Positions 53,065 through 62,770 of a stretch of 64,000 bases of DNA are shown here, one piece after another; position 1 is the first letter of the stretch, and each line of letters opens with the position of its first letter. The DNA comes from Kordiimonas pumila. GTDB taxonomy: Bacteria; Pseudomonadota; Alphaproteobacteria; Sphingomonadales; Kordiimonadaceae. Where the stretch lies: contig NZ_CP061205.1 of the NCBI RefSeq assembly GCF_015240255.1, positions 2,067,501-2,131,500 on the forward strand, given 5' to 3'. The notes under the pieces were generated by a model. The model made no database searches, was not told the origin of the DNA, and was given only the letters and a program-made list of their open reading frames with translations. A program made the position numbers and the translations under genes.

Positions 53065-54261
53065 TTAAAAGTCCATATTGATAATTTTTGCCGTTCGTAT
53101 AAAGCGGGCAATTATTTCGTCTATTTGCTCTGCAGTGTGCTGTGCACAAACGCTGACACGCATTAAAAAGACACCGGAGGGCGTTGCTGGCGGGGCTGCC
53201 ATGTTGGCATAAACGCCTTCCATAAGCAGTTGTTCCCAAAAGCGTGTACCAATCATAGGGTCAGGTAAATGTACCGCAATAATAGGGCTTTCTGCTTCTG
53301 CCGTTGCTAAGTTAAAGCCTGCTTTTTTCAAACCTGCATGCAGGCGGCGGGCATTTTCCCAAAGGTGAGCACGGCGGTTGCCGTTATTCTTGATAGCCTT
53401 AATAGATGCTGTAGCCGTAGCCACCACACTTGGTGGCAGGCTTGCTGTAAAAATATAAGGGCGTGATACAAACCGAAGGACGTCAAACTTCGGGTGGTTT
53501 GATACGGCAAACCCACCGATGGTGCCAACTGATTTAGAGAAGGTGCCGACGATAAAGTCAGCAAGGTGTTCCACCCCTAGTGCTTCAGCTACCCCGCGGC
53601 CATTAGGGCCACAAAAGCCCATAGAATGAGCTTCATCCACTAGGGTCATGCAGCCATATTTTTTAGCTACTTCAAGCATTTCTTTTAAGGGGGCTGTGTC
53701 CCCCAGCATTGAGTAGATACCTTCAACAACAACAAGTTTTCCGGCATCAGCAGGTAAGCGTTTCAAACGCCGTTCCATGTGATCAACATCATTGTGTTTG
53801 AAGCGCACTATAGTGGCATTGCTCATGGAGCAGCCATCATAGATGGATGCATGGCTATCAGCATCGATAATAATGAAGTCATCTTTGCCGCCAAGGGCAG
53901 AGATCATGCCCAAATTAGCTTGGTAGCCTGTTGAAAACACCATGCAGTGTTCCATGCCGTAAAAGTCGGCAAGGGTTTCCTCTAAGAGCTTATGGCCACC
54001 ATATGTGCCATTAAGAACACGAGATCCTGTGGTGCCTGTACCAAACTTTTCAAGTGCCTCTTTACCAGCAGCGAGGGCATCTTCATGAAATGTCATGCCC
54101 ATATAGTTATTAGTGCCAGCAAGGATAGTTCTGCGCCCATTAATGACGGCTTCAGTTTCGGAGAGAATTTCATCCATAACTACTTTAAAGGGATCGGCTT
54201 TTTCAAATGGCAAGGATGTGCGCAAGGCAACAATTGAATCAAATTTATCCAGTAAGTCCAT
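53065..54261 (-). CDS. spt: Serine palmitoyltransferase (SPT)
   Basis: A 398-residue PLP-dependent alpha-oxoamine synthase that condenses serine with a long-chain acyl thioester. Seen: TNNYMGMTFHEDA, the glycine-rich FGTGTTGSR, H137 in DSHASIYDG, VDEAHSMG (D209, H212) and the PLP lysine K243 in GTFSKSVGT. BioF and KBL share the fold, but the adjoining ACP, reductase and fatty-acyl ligase genes make SPT much the best call. It is the last gene of a minus-strand operon (ligase, reductase, ACP, SPT), ending before a strong terminator. Confidence 0.88.
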   Translation of the reverse strand: MDLLDKFDSIVALRTSLPFEKADPFKVVMDEILSETEAVINGRRTILAGTNNYMGMTFHEDALAAGKEALEKFGTGTTGSRVLNGTYGGHKLLEETLADFYGMEHCMVFSTGYQANLGMISALGGKDDFIIIDADSHASIYDGCSMSNATIVRFKHNDVDHMERRLKRLPADAGKLVVVEGIYSMLGDTAPLKEMLEVAKKYGCMTLVDEAHSMGFCGPNGRGVAEALGVEHLADFIVGTFSKSVGTIGGFAVSNHPKFDVLRFVSRPYIFTASLPPSVVATATASIKAIKNNGNRRAHLWENARRLHAGLKKAGFNLATAEAESPIIAVHLPDPMIGTRFWEQLLMEGVYANMAAPPATPSGVFLMRVSVCAQHTAEQIDEIIARFIRTAKIINMDF

Positions 54262-54265
54262 AGTA

Positions 54266-54514
54266 TTAGCTGCCTTTGTTGACGATTTTTTCTACAGCGT
54301 CGGCCACATGTTCAATAGTTTCCAAATCAGGAAGAATATTAAGCGGCAGGATAATGTCGAATTCGTCTTCGATCTCGGCGACTAGGTCCATCACAGTCAG
54401 GCTATCAAGCTCAAGGTTTGATGCAAATGTGGTTTTTGGAGAAAGCTCAATCCCTTTTTTGTTGAGGGGAGCAATAAGCTGGTAGATTGTTTCTAGTGTT
54501 TGGGCGTTAGCCAT
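54266..54514 (-). CDS. Acyl carrier protein of the sphingolipid operon
   Basis: An 82-residue ACP with the phosphopantetheine serine S38 in LELDSLTVMDLV and the following acidic helix. It is not the housekeeping fatty-acid ACP by sequence or position; it lies four bases before the SPT gene. It probably holds the acyl group that the ligase loads and SPT consumes. Confidence 0.88.
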   Translation of the reverse strand: MANAQTLETIYQLIAPLNKKGIELSPKTTFASNLELDSLTVMDLVAEIEDEFDIILPLNILPDLETIEHVADAVEKIVNKGS

Positions 54515-54580
54515 ATATCCGCGTGCCTTCTATTATGAGGTTACGTTGTCTTTAGTCGTCTTATATCGGTAGAAAGCTTT

Positions 54581-55534
54581 TCATAAAAGCCCGTTTTTTT
54601 TGTACCAGTCAATAGTGTTGCTTAACCCAGCTTTAAGATCAAAGTGTGGCTTCCACAATTTAAGCTTTGGTAGCAGCTGTTGTCTTACTGTCCAATCAGG
54701 ATGGCACAAATAGCGTGCGGTGGAAAGTGTGAGCATGGCAGGGCGGTGGATTGCGTTTGCCATCATGCCGTTGATGACGCCTACTGTGCCGAGGATGGCA
54801 AAGGGTAACGAAAATACTTTTGGTGTTTTTTTACCATCAAAAGTTAGAGCCTCTGCCACATCTTTAAGCTGGTACCCGCGTGATTTCCCATCATCTATTT
54901 CCAAAATTTGGGCTCTGTGCGGTTCTTCAATCAGTGCAACGATTGCGGCGGCCAAGTCAGCTGCATGAATCATGGAAAATCGGTTATTTTTATTGCCAGG
55001 TGCCGGTAAAATACCAAACTTTGTTGCCTTTAAAAGCTTGAGTATTTCTTTGTCGCCTGGGCCGTATATGGCTGGTGGTCGTAAAATAGTCCAAGAAAAA
55101 GGCCATTTTCGTGCTGTTAATAACAATTCAGTGCCAGCTTTGCTCGCACCGTAATGGGATAACCGTGGTTCTCGTGCCGCGAGGCTGGAAATATGAATAA
55201 CCTGCTTTATGTTTTGTGCGGCTGCACAGTCAAAGAGCGACAGGCTTCCTGCGACATTCACATCAAAAAAGGCATCACGGTTTAAGGCTTTGGTGAGGCC
55301 CGCCAGATGGATAAGGACATCCGCACCTTCGCAGAGGTTAAGGAGGCTTTCCTGTTCTGACAGTGCACCGTGAACCCATTCGACATTGGGAGTACTGGGT
55401 TGGCGCTTGCGGGTAAGGGCTTTTATCTGATAGCCCGCGGTAACCAAGGCATTAAGCACATGACCACCCAGAAAGCCGGTAGCGCCGGTCAGTGCGATAA
55501 CTTGACCAGTTGGACTGCCTTTTTCTGATGGCAT
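54581..55534 (-). CDS. NAD-dependent epimerase/reductase, candidate ceramide reductase
   Basis: A 317-residue extended SDR: GATGFLGGHV (17-26) for the cofactor, VLIHLAGLTKA, and the catalytic HYGASKAGTEL (Tyr and Lys with a preceding serine in IHISSLA). A C-terminal region of about 120 residues would bind substrate. In Caulobacter an SDR in the same position reduces the 3-keto group of the ceramide pathway, as I recall; that is inferred here. Follows the acyl ligase gene with a one-base gap and precedes the ACP gene by 66 bases. Confidence 0.78.
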   Translation of the reverse strand: MPSEKGSPTGQVIALTGATGFLGGHVLNALVTAGYQIKALTRKRQPSTPNVEWVHGALSEQESLLNLCEGADVLIHLAGLTKALNRDAFFDVNVAGSLSLFDCAAAQNIKQVIHISSLAAREPRLSHYGASKAGTELLLTARKWPFSWTILRPPAIYGPGDKEILKLLKATKFGILPAPGNKNNRFSMIHAADLAAAIVALIEEPHRAQILEIDDGKSRGYQLKDVAEALTFDGKKTPKVFSLPFAILGTVGVINGMMANAIHRPAMLTLSTARYLCHPDWTVRQQLLPKLKLWKPHFDLKAGLSNTIDWYKKNGLL

Positions 55535-55535
55535 G

Positions 55536-57284
55536 TTAACTGGCCACGGCTTGCAGGTTTCCTGCTAGGTACTGGATTCTAGCTTTCGTCCTACTTAGTT
55601 TTCCTGATGAGGTTCTGGGTAGTGATTTGGGAGAAACAAGTTCAATAAGGCAGTTTACGCCCGTGGAGTTTTGCACCTGACGTTTCATTTCTTCCACAAG
55701 TTTAGCGCGGTCTGCCGGATCAGAAAGCCTGCACTGTGCCAGTATGAGCGGCACTTCTTCAGCATTATCACCCGGAATGGAAATAGCGGCAACATCACCT
55801 GTTTTAACACCGTCAATTTGCTCTGCTGCCCATTCAATATCTTGTGGCCAATGGTTTTTACCATTCACAATGATCATGTCTTTAGCTCGGCCGACAATGA
55901 AAATATCACCGTTTTTCATGTAGCCCATGTCGCCAGTGTCTAGCCAGCCTTCTGGGCTAAGCACGGCACGTGTTGTCTCTGGGTCATTGAAATATTCCCG
56001 CATAACAGACGTGCCGCGCAAATGCACACGGCCTACTTGACCAGTTGGTAATGCGTGATCATCTTCGTTGCGGATTTCAATCTCATATTCAGGTAGTGGT
56101 GTACCACAGTTGACAACTTCACGGACACGGCTACCTGCAACGCCGTTAACAAGCACATGGCGGTCACCCGTTAAAAGGGCTTCTTCAACAAGGTCGATCT
56201 CAATGCCTTTGCCAACTTTACCAAAGCTAACACCAAGGGTGCATTCCGCAAGGCCGTAGCTCGGGAGAAAAGCTTTGTCGGAAAAGCCAATTGCCTCGAA
56301 AGTTTCATGGAACTTCCGCATAACATCAGGGCGGATCATTTCAGCACCAATGCCTGCAATACGAACGCTTGACAGGTCCAAGCCTTCCATCGCAGTTGTT
56401 CGCATTGCTGCACGGCGTGTGCATATATCAAAGCCGAATGTAGGGCTATATGTCAGAGTGCCCTTATTTGCTGTAATGACCCGTAACCAACTTAAGGGGC
56501 GACGCGCAAATTCTTCTGTTGGTATAAAGTCAACAGATACCTGACAGGTGATTGTTGTAAGAAGTGTGCCAACAAGACCCATATCATGGTAAAAGGGTAG
56601 CCATGAAACACAGCGGTCACTCTCGATAAGCTCTACGCCGTATTTACCCATACCGTGGGTATTGGATAGCAAAGACCTATGCGTAACAGCGACACCGTGT
56701 GGGAACCGTGTACTGCCAGAAGAATACTGCAAATAGGCAAGGTCATCAGGCGAAGGGTATAGAAGTTCTGCGCCGTCTTCAGCTTGCATATAGTCTTCCA
56801 TAGAGCCGCTAAACACCAGATTCAGACCACTGGTAGCTTCAGCAATAATGTCGGCCATAAAGTCAGGCGCCATTATGCCATTTGCTGCACAGCTCTCCAT
56901 TTGCATTTGCAACTGAGATACATAACCCTCTTTGCCACCAAAAGATGTTGGTAAAGGGAGGGGGACAGGCAGCACGCTTGCGTACTGGCAGCCCATGAAA
57001 AAGCACACAAAGTTTGCACTGGTTTCTGCGATTAAGGCAATCCTGTCGCCCTTCTTGAATCCAAGGCCAACAAGCTTTTTGCCAATGGCGATAGCGCGAT
57101 CACGTGCTTCTTTCCAAGAAAGGACTTCGACAACGTCGCCCTTTGCATTGAAGAAATTTGCACCGCGTTTACCCTGTGCGGCATACTCGATGGCGTCAAC
57201 AAGTGTATCAAAATCCGAAAACCGCCGAGGTAGCCCTGGATCGTGTGTAGGTGTAACTACAGTCATTGCGTCCGCTTCAACCAT
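55536..57284 (-). CDS. Fatty-acyl-AMP/CoA ligase of the sphingolipid operon
   Basis: A protein of about 582 residues from the ATG at 57284, in the adenylate-forming family. The core motif YLQYSSGSTRFPHGVAVTH, the DTGDMGYMKNGDIFIVGRAKD hinge region (family motif positions about 425-445) and the C-terminal SGKLSRTK lysine are present. It resembles FAAL-type ligases, which pass acyl groups to an ACP, as the adjacent ACP gene suggests. Start at 57284 chosen over 57395 by position of GGGAC; 57266 is also possible. First gene of the SPT operon, divergent from the aminotransferase gene. Confidence 0.82.
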   Translation of the reverse strand: MVEADAMTVVTPTHDPGLPRRFSDFDTLVDAIEYAAQGKRGANFFNAKGDVVEVLSWKEARDRAIAIGKKLVGLGFKKGDRIALIAETSANFVCFFMGCQYASVLPVPLPLPTSFGGKEGYVSQLQMQMESCAANGIMAPDFMADIIAEATSGLNLVFSGSMEDYMQAEDGAELLYPSPDDLAYLQYSSGSTRFPHGVAVTHRSLLSNTHGMGKYGVELIESDRCVSWLPFYHDMGLVGTLLTTITCQVSVDFIPTEEFARRPLSWLRVITANKGTLTYSPTFGFDICTRRAAMRTTAMEGLDLSSVRIAGIGAEMIRPDVMRKFHETFEAIGFSDKAFLPSYGLAECTLGVSFGKVGKGIEIDLVEEALLTGDRHVLVNGVAGSRVREVVNCGTPLPEYEIEIRNEDDHALPTGQVGRVHLRGTSVMREYFNDPETTRAVLSPEGWLDTGDMGYMKNGDIFIVGRAKDMIIVNGKNHWPQDIEWAAEQIDGVKTGDVAAISIPGDNAEEVPLILAQCRLSDPADRAKLVEEMKRQVQNSTGVNCLIELVSPKSLPRTSSGKLSRTKARIQYLAGNLQAVAS

Positions 57285-57560
57285 ATTTGTCCCAGTACTT
57301 ATTATAGAGTAGCCGGACCTTATAAAAACAACAACCCTAAGCCCACACATTAAAAGTGTAGGCTTTGCATTCTTTAAACTAGGCGTATCATACACTAAAG
57401 ACTATAAATCGCTTGCATCGATTATACATAGCCTGTTCAGTTATACGTTAAAACGCCTGAATATTACGGCTGGATTACCGTTTGTTGCCAAATTTCGCAA
57501 GAGAATTTTGGTATATTCATTATATAAGTTGATTGATTAAGCATGGATTGCGGCTAAAAA

Positions 57561-58757
57561 ATGACACTTGAAGTCCCTTATTTTACACATGAAGAGATTA
57601 TGCAATTAAGGCAGGATACACAAGGAGCTGGAGGGCGTGTGCATCTGGATAATTGTGGCTCATCCCTTATGCCTAAACCGGTTATTACAGCTCAAATTGC
57701 CCAATTGAACCTAGAGGCGCAATTCGGTGGATATGTGGCGCAAGAGCAACAGTTGGGCGCACTGGAATCTGTTTATGCGAGTATATCGACTTTAATAGAG
57801 TGTTCTGTTGATGATGTTGCATTAACGACAAGCGCCGTGGATGCATGGACAAAAGCATTTTATAGTATTCCCATGAGTGCGGGTGATACGGTGATCACAT
57901 CGCCGGGCGAGTATTGCAGTAATTATGTTGCTTTTTTGCATCGTCAAAAAAACGATGGCATCAAAATTCGTGTCGCAGAAGCAACAGTGGATGGGGGTGT
58001 TAATATTGATCATTTGGAGAGCCTGATTGATGAGAGCACGAAACTTATAAGTTTGACCCATATTCCTTCATCAAGCGGGGCTATATTGCCTGCTTATGAA
58101 GTTGGCGCTATTGCGCGACAGCATAATGTTTTATTTTTACTCGATACCTGTCAGTCTATTGGCCAAATACCTGTGAACGTTAAAGATATTGGCTGTGATA
58201 TTGCGACAGCAACGGGCCGCAAGTTTTTAAGAGGACCGCGAGGTGTAGGCTTTTTATACATGAACAGCCGTGCACGAGAGGGTATGAACCCTGTTGTTAT
58301 GACAAACCAAGGTGCAGCATGGGATAGCCACAACACCTATAAATTGAGGTCTGATGCCAGAGTTTTTGAAGCTTGGGAACGCAGTGCGGTAAATATTTTA
58401 GGCCTTGGGGCTGCTGTTGAATATATGCAGAGCCTTGGGGTGAATAGAACGACAGGGCAAACCTTGCATCTGGGTCGTAGTTTGCGTCAACAGCTTAGGG
58501 GTATTAAAGGCGTCAGGATTGAATGCCCAAGTGCTGCTGAAGCAGCTATTATTACATTTAATAAAACCGGCTATACGGCTGCAGAAATCAAGAAGCATAT
58601 GGAACAACAGAATATAGCGGTACAGATTGCCAGTGTTGTGCATACAAGGCTGGACCTTGAAGCGCGAGGGATTGATAGCGCTGTGCGTGTGTCACCACAT
58701 TATTATAATAATCAAGATGATTATGACCGTTTCTTGACTGTTCTTGAGGATATGTAG
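57561..58757 (+). CDS. Class V PLP aminotransferase (cysteine-desulfurase-like)
   Basis: A 398-residue enzyme: HLDNCGSSLMPKPV start, SPGEYCSNYVAF, the LISLTHIPSSSGAILP strand, LLDTCQSIGQIPV and the PLP lysine in ATGRKFLRGPRGVGFLYM. This arrangement is that of fold-type I class V enzymes related to isopenicillin-N epimerase and cysteine desulfurase-like proteins. Divergent from the sphingolipid operon and overlapping recX by one base. Its substrate is unknown; a link to sphingolipids is not shown. Confidence 0.82.
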   Translation: MTLEVPYFTHEEIMQLRQDTQGAGGRVHLDNCGSSLMPKPVITAQIAQLNLEAQFGGYVAQEQQLGALESVYASISTLIECSVDDVALTTSAVDAWTKAFYSIPMSAGDTVITSPGEYCSNYVAFLHRQKNDGIKIRVAEATVDGGVNIDHLESLIDESTKLISLTHIPSSSGAILPAYEVGAIARQHNVLFLLDTCQSIGQIPVNVKDIGCDIATATGRKFLRGPRGVGFLYMNSRAREGMNPVVMTNQGAAWDSHNTYKLRSDARVFEAWERSAVNILGLGAAVEYMQSLGVNRTTGQTLHLGRSLRQQLRGIKGVRIECPSAAEAAIITFNKTGYTAAEIKKHMEQQNIAVQIASVVHTRLDLEARGIDSAVRVSPHYYNNQDDYDRFLTVLEDM

Positions 58758-59308
58758 TGGAGCAAAAGCCTGCAAAAAAAGTAACGGAGGGCTACCTTGA
58801 GCGTGCCGCTCTGCATTATTTGGGGCGTTTCAGTAGCACAGAGGCAAACCTAAAGGCGGTTTTGGCTCGTAAAGTGCGCAGGCGCAACGAAGACAGCGCC
58901 CCGCCATCACCTGAGCAGATGCAATGGATTGTAGCGGTTGCCGCTAAATGCGTGCGTTTGGGGTATGTGGATGACAATTTTTATGCTCGCCAACGTTTCA
59001 GAGGGCTGCAATTAAAGGGGAAACCACTTCGCATGATAGCGCAGGATTTGCACTACAAAGGTGTGCCTGCACATATTGTAAAGGCTGTCTTGGATGAAGC
59101 ACAGAAAGAGGAGGGGGTGAACCCAGATATGGCAGCAGCGGCATGCTATGCAAGACGGCGCCGTTTTGGCCCCTTTCGCCGCCCAGACACCCCACCGGAA
59201 AAAATTGAGAAAGAGAAGGCAGCCATGATGCGCGCTGGTTTCCCGTATGCGCTTATTAAACAGGTTATGGATAGTAGCGTTGATGATTTGTTAGCTCTTA
59301 TTCCGTAA
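58757..59308 (+). CDS. recX: Regulatory protein RecX
   Basis: A 183-residue protein of helical RecX repeats: LERAALHYLGRFSSTEANLKAVL, CVRLGYVDDNFYARQRFRG and RRFGPFRRPDTPPEKIEKEKAAMMRAGFPYALI (pattern spread over 120-175). It modulates RecA filaments. GTG start overlapping the aminotransferase stop; not next to recA. Its end overlaps the convergent MobA-like gene by 11 bases. Confidence 0.88.
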   Translation: MEQKPAKKVTEGYLERAALHYLGRFSSTEANLKAVLARKVRRRNEDSAPPSPEQMQWIVAVAAKCVRLGYVDDNFYARQRFRGLQLKGKPLRMIAQDLHYKGVPAHIVKAVLDEAQKEEGVNPDMAAAACYARRRRFGPFRRPDTPPEKIEKEKAAMMRAGFPYALIKQVMDSSVDDLLALIP

Positions 59309-59897
59309 ACCGGTATTGGTTTAGGGCTTCTGGTGTATCTAGGTCAATTAGAATACCTTGATCAATAACAGGAACTTCAGCGATGGTGTCTTCATGGTTT
59401 AGAATGATACTTCTTCCACCTATATCAGCGTTCAACAGCGCAAGTTCATGAAATTGGCTTTGGCGCCATAAAACAGGATTGCCACGTTTACCCTTATATG
59501 TTGGTATAAAAATATCTTTGCTGGCTGTTTTGTGAGCCGCTATTAAAAGCGCTTTATAGGTGCTTTCTTTTACAAAAGGCATATCTGCGAGGCATATAAA
59601 TACGAGGCTTATGTACGGTGGTAGGGCTTTAATACCTGCCGCAATACTTGTGCCTATACCATCTTTATAGGTATGATTTTTTATAATGTGCACATCGGCA
59701 GGTGTAAGGCTTTCTAAGGGGCTTTCCATATGGCCTGTTACAATATAAATATGGGAAATTATCGATGCTCTAACCCCATCAAGTGTTGTTTCAAGAACGG
59801 TTTTGCCGTTTTGTTTAGCTAGCAGTTTATTCTGTGTGCCTGAGCGAGAAGAGAGACCTGCCGCAAGAATAAGGGCTGCCGCCGTCTTATTTGGCAT
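59298..59897 (-). CDS. MobA/MocA-like nucleotidyltransferase
   Basis: A 199-residue NTP-transferase: LAAGLSSRSGTQNKLLAKQNGKTV (glycine-rich loop and lysine, positions about 12-33), FICLADMPFVKESTYKAL with the metal aspartate, and RGNPVLW. Members such as MocA and MobA add CMP or GMP to molybdopterin. It overlaps the XdhC-family gene by 11 bases on the same strand, fitting maturation of a molybdenum hydroxylase. Cytidylyl versus guanylyl specificity is not resolved. Confidence 0.82.
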   Translation of the reverse strand: MPNKTAAALILAAGLSSRSGTQNKLLAKQNGKTVLETTLDGVRASIISHIYIVTGHMESPLESLTPADVHIIKNHTYKDGIGTSIAAGIKALPPYISLVFICLADMPFVKESTYKALLIAAHKTASKDIFIPTYKGKRGNPVLWRQSQFHELALLNADIGGRSIILNHEDTIAEVPVIDQGILIDLDTPEALNQYRFTE

Positions 59898-60849
59898 CTG
59901 TGCCTCGTTTAACTGCTATTATTTCAGCCATAATAGAAACTGCTATTTCCTGTGGGCTTTTTGCCCCGATATTCAAACCAACTGGGCCGTGAATGCGGGC
60001 TAGGCTAGTGTCGGGTATTTCTTGAGCTTTAAGCCGTGATATGCGTGTGGCCTGTGTTTTTTTGCTGCCAAGTGAGCCAATATAAAAAACATTGCTTTCC
60101 AGCGCCATTATGAGGGCGGCATCATCAATTTTGGGGTCATGGGTTAAGGTTACAAGCGCGCATTCACTGTCTAGAGGGTTGGCGCTAAAATATTCATCTG
60201 GCCAGTCACAGACAACTGTCACGCCGCCGTAGCCGTGGTTTTCCGTAAACATACCACGTGGGTCAATGACGGTAACATCAAAACCACATTGCCCAGCGAG
60301 TGGTGCCAGTGTTTCAGCAATGTGTACTGCGCCAGTGATATAAAGCCTTTGCTTGGGACTTAGGGTTAAGTCAATATGGGTGTCTGTTTCTGTCACCGCA
60401 GATTCTGCTACATTGGAAAGGCAAACTGCATCACCGCTTTGCTTGATTAAGCGTAAGGTGCACTTTTCGCGTGCTGTACCTGTTTTATGTAAGCTCTCTT
60501 CTATAGCGGCAATATTATCGGCGCGAAGTGAAAACAGAATTATCCTTATCTCACCGCCGCAGGCGAGCCCGACTTGCCAAGCTTCATCTGGGCCCACTTT
60601 GTAATTCAGCGTTTTACAGTAAGATGCGGTGCTATCCGCAAGTGTCGATGAAAGAGCTTGTGCTTCTGCAATAACGGCACCTTCTACACAGCCGCCAGAT
60701 ACAGAGCCTGAAAAATGACCGTGTTCATGAACCACCATAAGGCTGCCCGTTTGCCGGGGGGCAGAGCCCCATGTTTTGGCAACCACGGCGAGGATAACGC
60801 GGGACCCTTCTGTAAGCCACTTTTTAGCGATTCTTAGTTCTTCATTCAT
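59887..60849 (-). CDS. xdhC: XdhC/CoxI-family molybdenum-cofactor insertion protein
   Basis: A protein of about 320 residues from the ATG at 60849. The XdhC N-terminal domain has VVAKTWGSAPRQTGSLMVV and the SGGCVEGAVIAEA motif with the conserved cysteine; the C-terminal Rossmann domain has YITGAVHIAETLAPLAGQCG and YIGSLGSKKT. XdhC guards and inserts sulfurated cofactor into xanthine-dehydrogenase-type enzymes. A TTG at 60909 is in frame but less likely. No xanthine dehydrogenase gene lies in the window. Confidence 0.85.
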   Translation of the reverse strand: MNEELRIAKKWLTEGSRVILAVVAKTWGSAPRQTGSLMVVHEHGHFSGSVSGGCVEGAVIAEAQALSSTLADSTASYCKTLNYKVGPDEAWQVGLACGGEIRIILFSLRADNIAAIEESLHKTGTAREKCTLRLIKQSGDAVCLSNVAESAVTETDTHIDLTLSPKQRLYITGAVHIAETLAPLAGQCGFDVTVIDPRGMFTENHGYGGVTVVCDWPDEYFSANPLDSECALVTLTHDPKIDDAALIMALESNVFYIGSLGSKKTQATRISRLKAQEIPDTSLARIHGPVGLNIGAKSPQEIAVSIMAEIIAVKRGTDAK

Positions 60850-61049
60850 AGGTTTACCGTCTTCAAGTTGATGTGCGGCCACCCTAGTGGCAGAAATAGG
60901 GGGCTGCAAGCAGATCAGTTGACTTATTTAATAGGACAGTTTTTTTATGTACTGATTTTATCCAGTTTGCCTTGATTTGCCGTATTTGCATCAGTACAAG
61001 CATATCCTATAGTGCCTAGTGTTGGCTAATAAGTTATGAGGGAATTCAT

Positions 61050-62648
61050 ATGTCGCTTTTTGCGAAGCCTGCAGGGAGAAACTTCCTTGGCAATTCTGCA
61101 GAATGGTACAAGATGACCATTCTGGGATTTTTAATCTTAAACCCAATTTTATATTTTTATGTAGACCCTTACGCTGCAGGGTGGGTTTTAATCCTTGAGT
61201 TTATTTTTACGCTTGCGATGGCCTTGAAATGTTATCCTTTGCAGCCTGGGGGCCTTTTGGCGCTTGAGGCTGTCTTTATAGGGATGACATCTCCGGCAAC
61301 CGTAAAGCACGAAATCGAAGCCGGTCTTGAAGTTATCCTTCTGCTGGTTTTTATGGTGGCTGGTATTTATTTCATGAAAAACCTGCTGCTATTTGTGTTC
61401 ACAAAGCTTCTGGTGAACGTTCGTAGCAAGATTGCGCTTTCGCTTCTCTTCTCATTTGCTGCTGCGTTTTTGTCTGCTTTTCTGGATGCGTTGACAGTAA
61501 CCGCTGTAGTGATTTCAATTTCTGTTGGCTTTTACTCGATCTACCACAAAGTGGCTTCGGGTAAAGATTTTCACCACGATCATGACCATCTGGATGACGG
61601 AAAACTGGAAAAGCTAAACGAGGAAGACCTTGATGGCTTTCGTGCTTTCCTAAGAAGTCTGATGATGCATGCTGCGGTGGGTACGGCACTAGGTGGTGTT
61701 ATGACAATTGTGGGCGAACCTCAAAACCTCATGATCGGTGAGCGTGCACATTGGCAGTTTATTGAGTTTTTCTTGCGTATGTCGCCCGTAACGATACCTG
61801 TTTTCTTCACAGGGTTACTGGTTTGCGTATTTGTTGAAGTGACAGGCTTGTTTGGCTACGGCGGGAAAATACCGCCAAAGGTTCTGAATATTTTGAAAGA
61901 TTATGACATCTATCAAACTAAGCGCAGAACAGCCTCTGATAATGCTGCGTTGATCGCACAGGGTATTGTGGGAATATGGCTTATTATTGGCTTGATGTTC
62001 CATTTGGCACCTGTTGGTCTGATCGGCCTTTCTGTGATTGTTTTAACAACAGCATTCACGGGTATTACAGAAGAACACCAGATTGGTCACGCTTTTGAAG
62101 AGGCATTGCCTTTCACCGCACTTCTTGTGGTGTTTTTTGCTGTTGTAGGCGTTATCAATGACTTGGCTTTGTTCAAGCCAATCATTGATTTTGTTCTCAG
62201 CCTTGAAGGCCATAACCAGATTACTGCCTTCTATGTTGCGAATGGTGTGTTATCCGCTATTTCAGATAATGTTTTTGTGGCAACCGTTTATATTAGCGAA
62301 GTAGCAAAAGCACTTATCGCCGGTGTTGAGAATGGCGGCATTGACCGGGATACGTTTGATTTGATGGCTGTTGCTATTAATACCGGAACAAATATTCCGT
62401 CGGTTGCAACACCTAATGGTCAGGCTGCATTCCTATTTTTACTGACATCAGCGTTAGCGCCCCTTATTCGCCTTAGCTATATGCGTATGGTGGTTATGGC
62501 GCTGCCCTACACGATAGCAATGTCTATTGTAGGCTACATAGCTGTTGCTGTTTGGCTCGTGCCTGTTACCCAGCATATGTACGATACTGGGTTGATTACA
62601 CACCACTCCCAGAAGGATATCAGTGATATCATGGGGCCAAGCCATTAA
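61050..62648 (+). CDS. nhaB: Na+/H+ antiporter NhaB
   Basis: A 532-residue antiporter: [19 protein letters not shown] start, about 12 membrane segments, a His/Asp-rich loop ([12 protein letters not shown] near 170-182), [18 protein letters not shown] and the [20 protein letters not shown] region. These are the hallmarks of NhaB. Extrudes sodium using protons; complements NhaA in marine bacteria. It is followed by a strong terminator. Confidence 0.93.
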   Translation: MSLFAKPAGRNFLGNSAEWYKMTILGFLILNPILYFYVDPYAAGWVLILEFIFTLAMALKCYPLQPGGLLALEAVFIGMTSPATVKHEIEAGLEVILLLVFMVAGIYFMKNLLLFVFTKLLVNVRSKIALSLLFSFAAAFLSAFLDALTVTAVVISISVGFYSIYHKVASGKDFHHDHDHLDDGKLEKLNEEDLDGFRAFLRSLMMHAAVGTALGGVMTIVGEPQNLMIGERAHWQFIEFFLRMSPVTIPVFFTGLLVCVFVEVTGLFGYGGKIPPKVLNILKDYDIYQTKRRTASDNAALIAQGIVGIWLIIGLMFHLAPVGLIGLSVIVLTTAFTGITEEHQIGHAFEEALPFTALLVVFFAVVGVINDLALFKPIIDFVLSLEGHNQITAFYVANGVLSAISDNVFVATVYISEVAKALIAGVENGGIDRDTFDLMAVAINTGTNIPSVATPNGQAAFLFLLTSALAPLIRLSYMRMVVMALPYTIAMSIVGYIAVAVWLVPVTQHMYDTGLITHHSQKDISDIMGPSH

Positions 62649-62682
62649 AAAACTCCCCCTAAACAAAGGGTTGGACAATAGG

Positions 62683-62717
62683 CACCCGCAACGAAAATAG
62701 TTGCGGGTGTTTCTTTT
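62683..62717 (+). terminator. Intrinsic terminator of nhaB
   Basis: Perfect 10-bp stem CACCCGCAAC (62683-62692) with GTTGCGGGTG (62700-62709), then TTTCTTTTT. It lies about 35 bases after the nhaB stop. Confidence 0.9.
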
Positions 62718-62770
62718 TGGTATTAGCATCGCTTTGTTAACGACTGTTAATGTGTAAAAGGGGGTATGGT

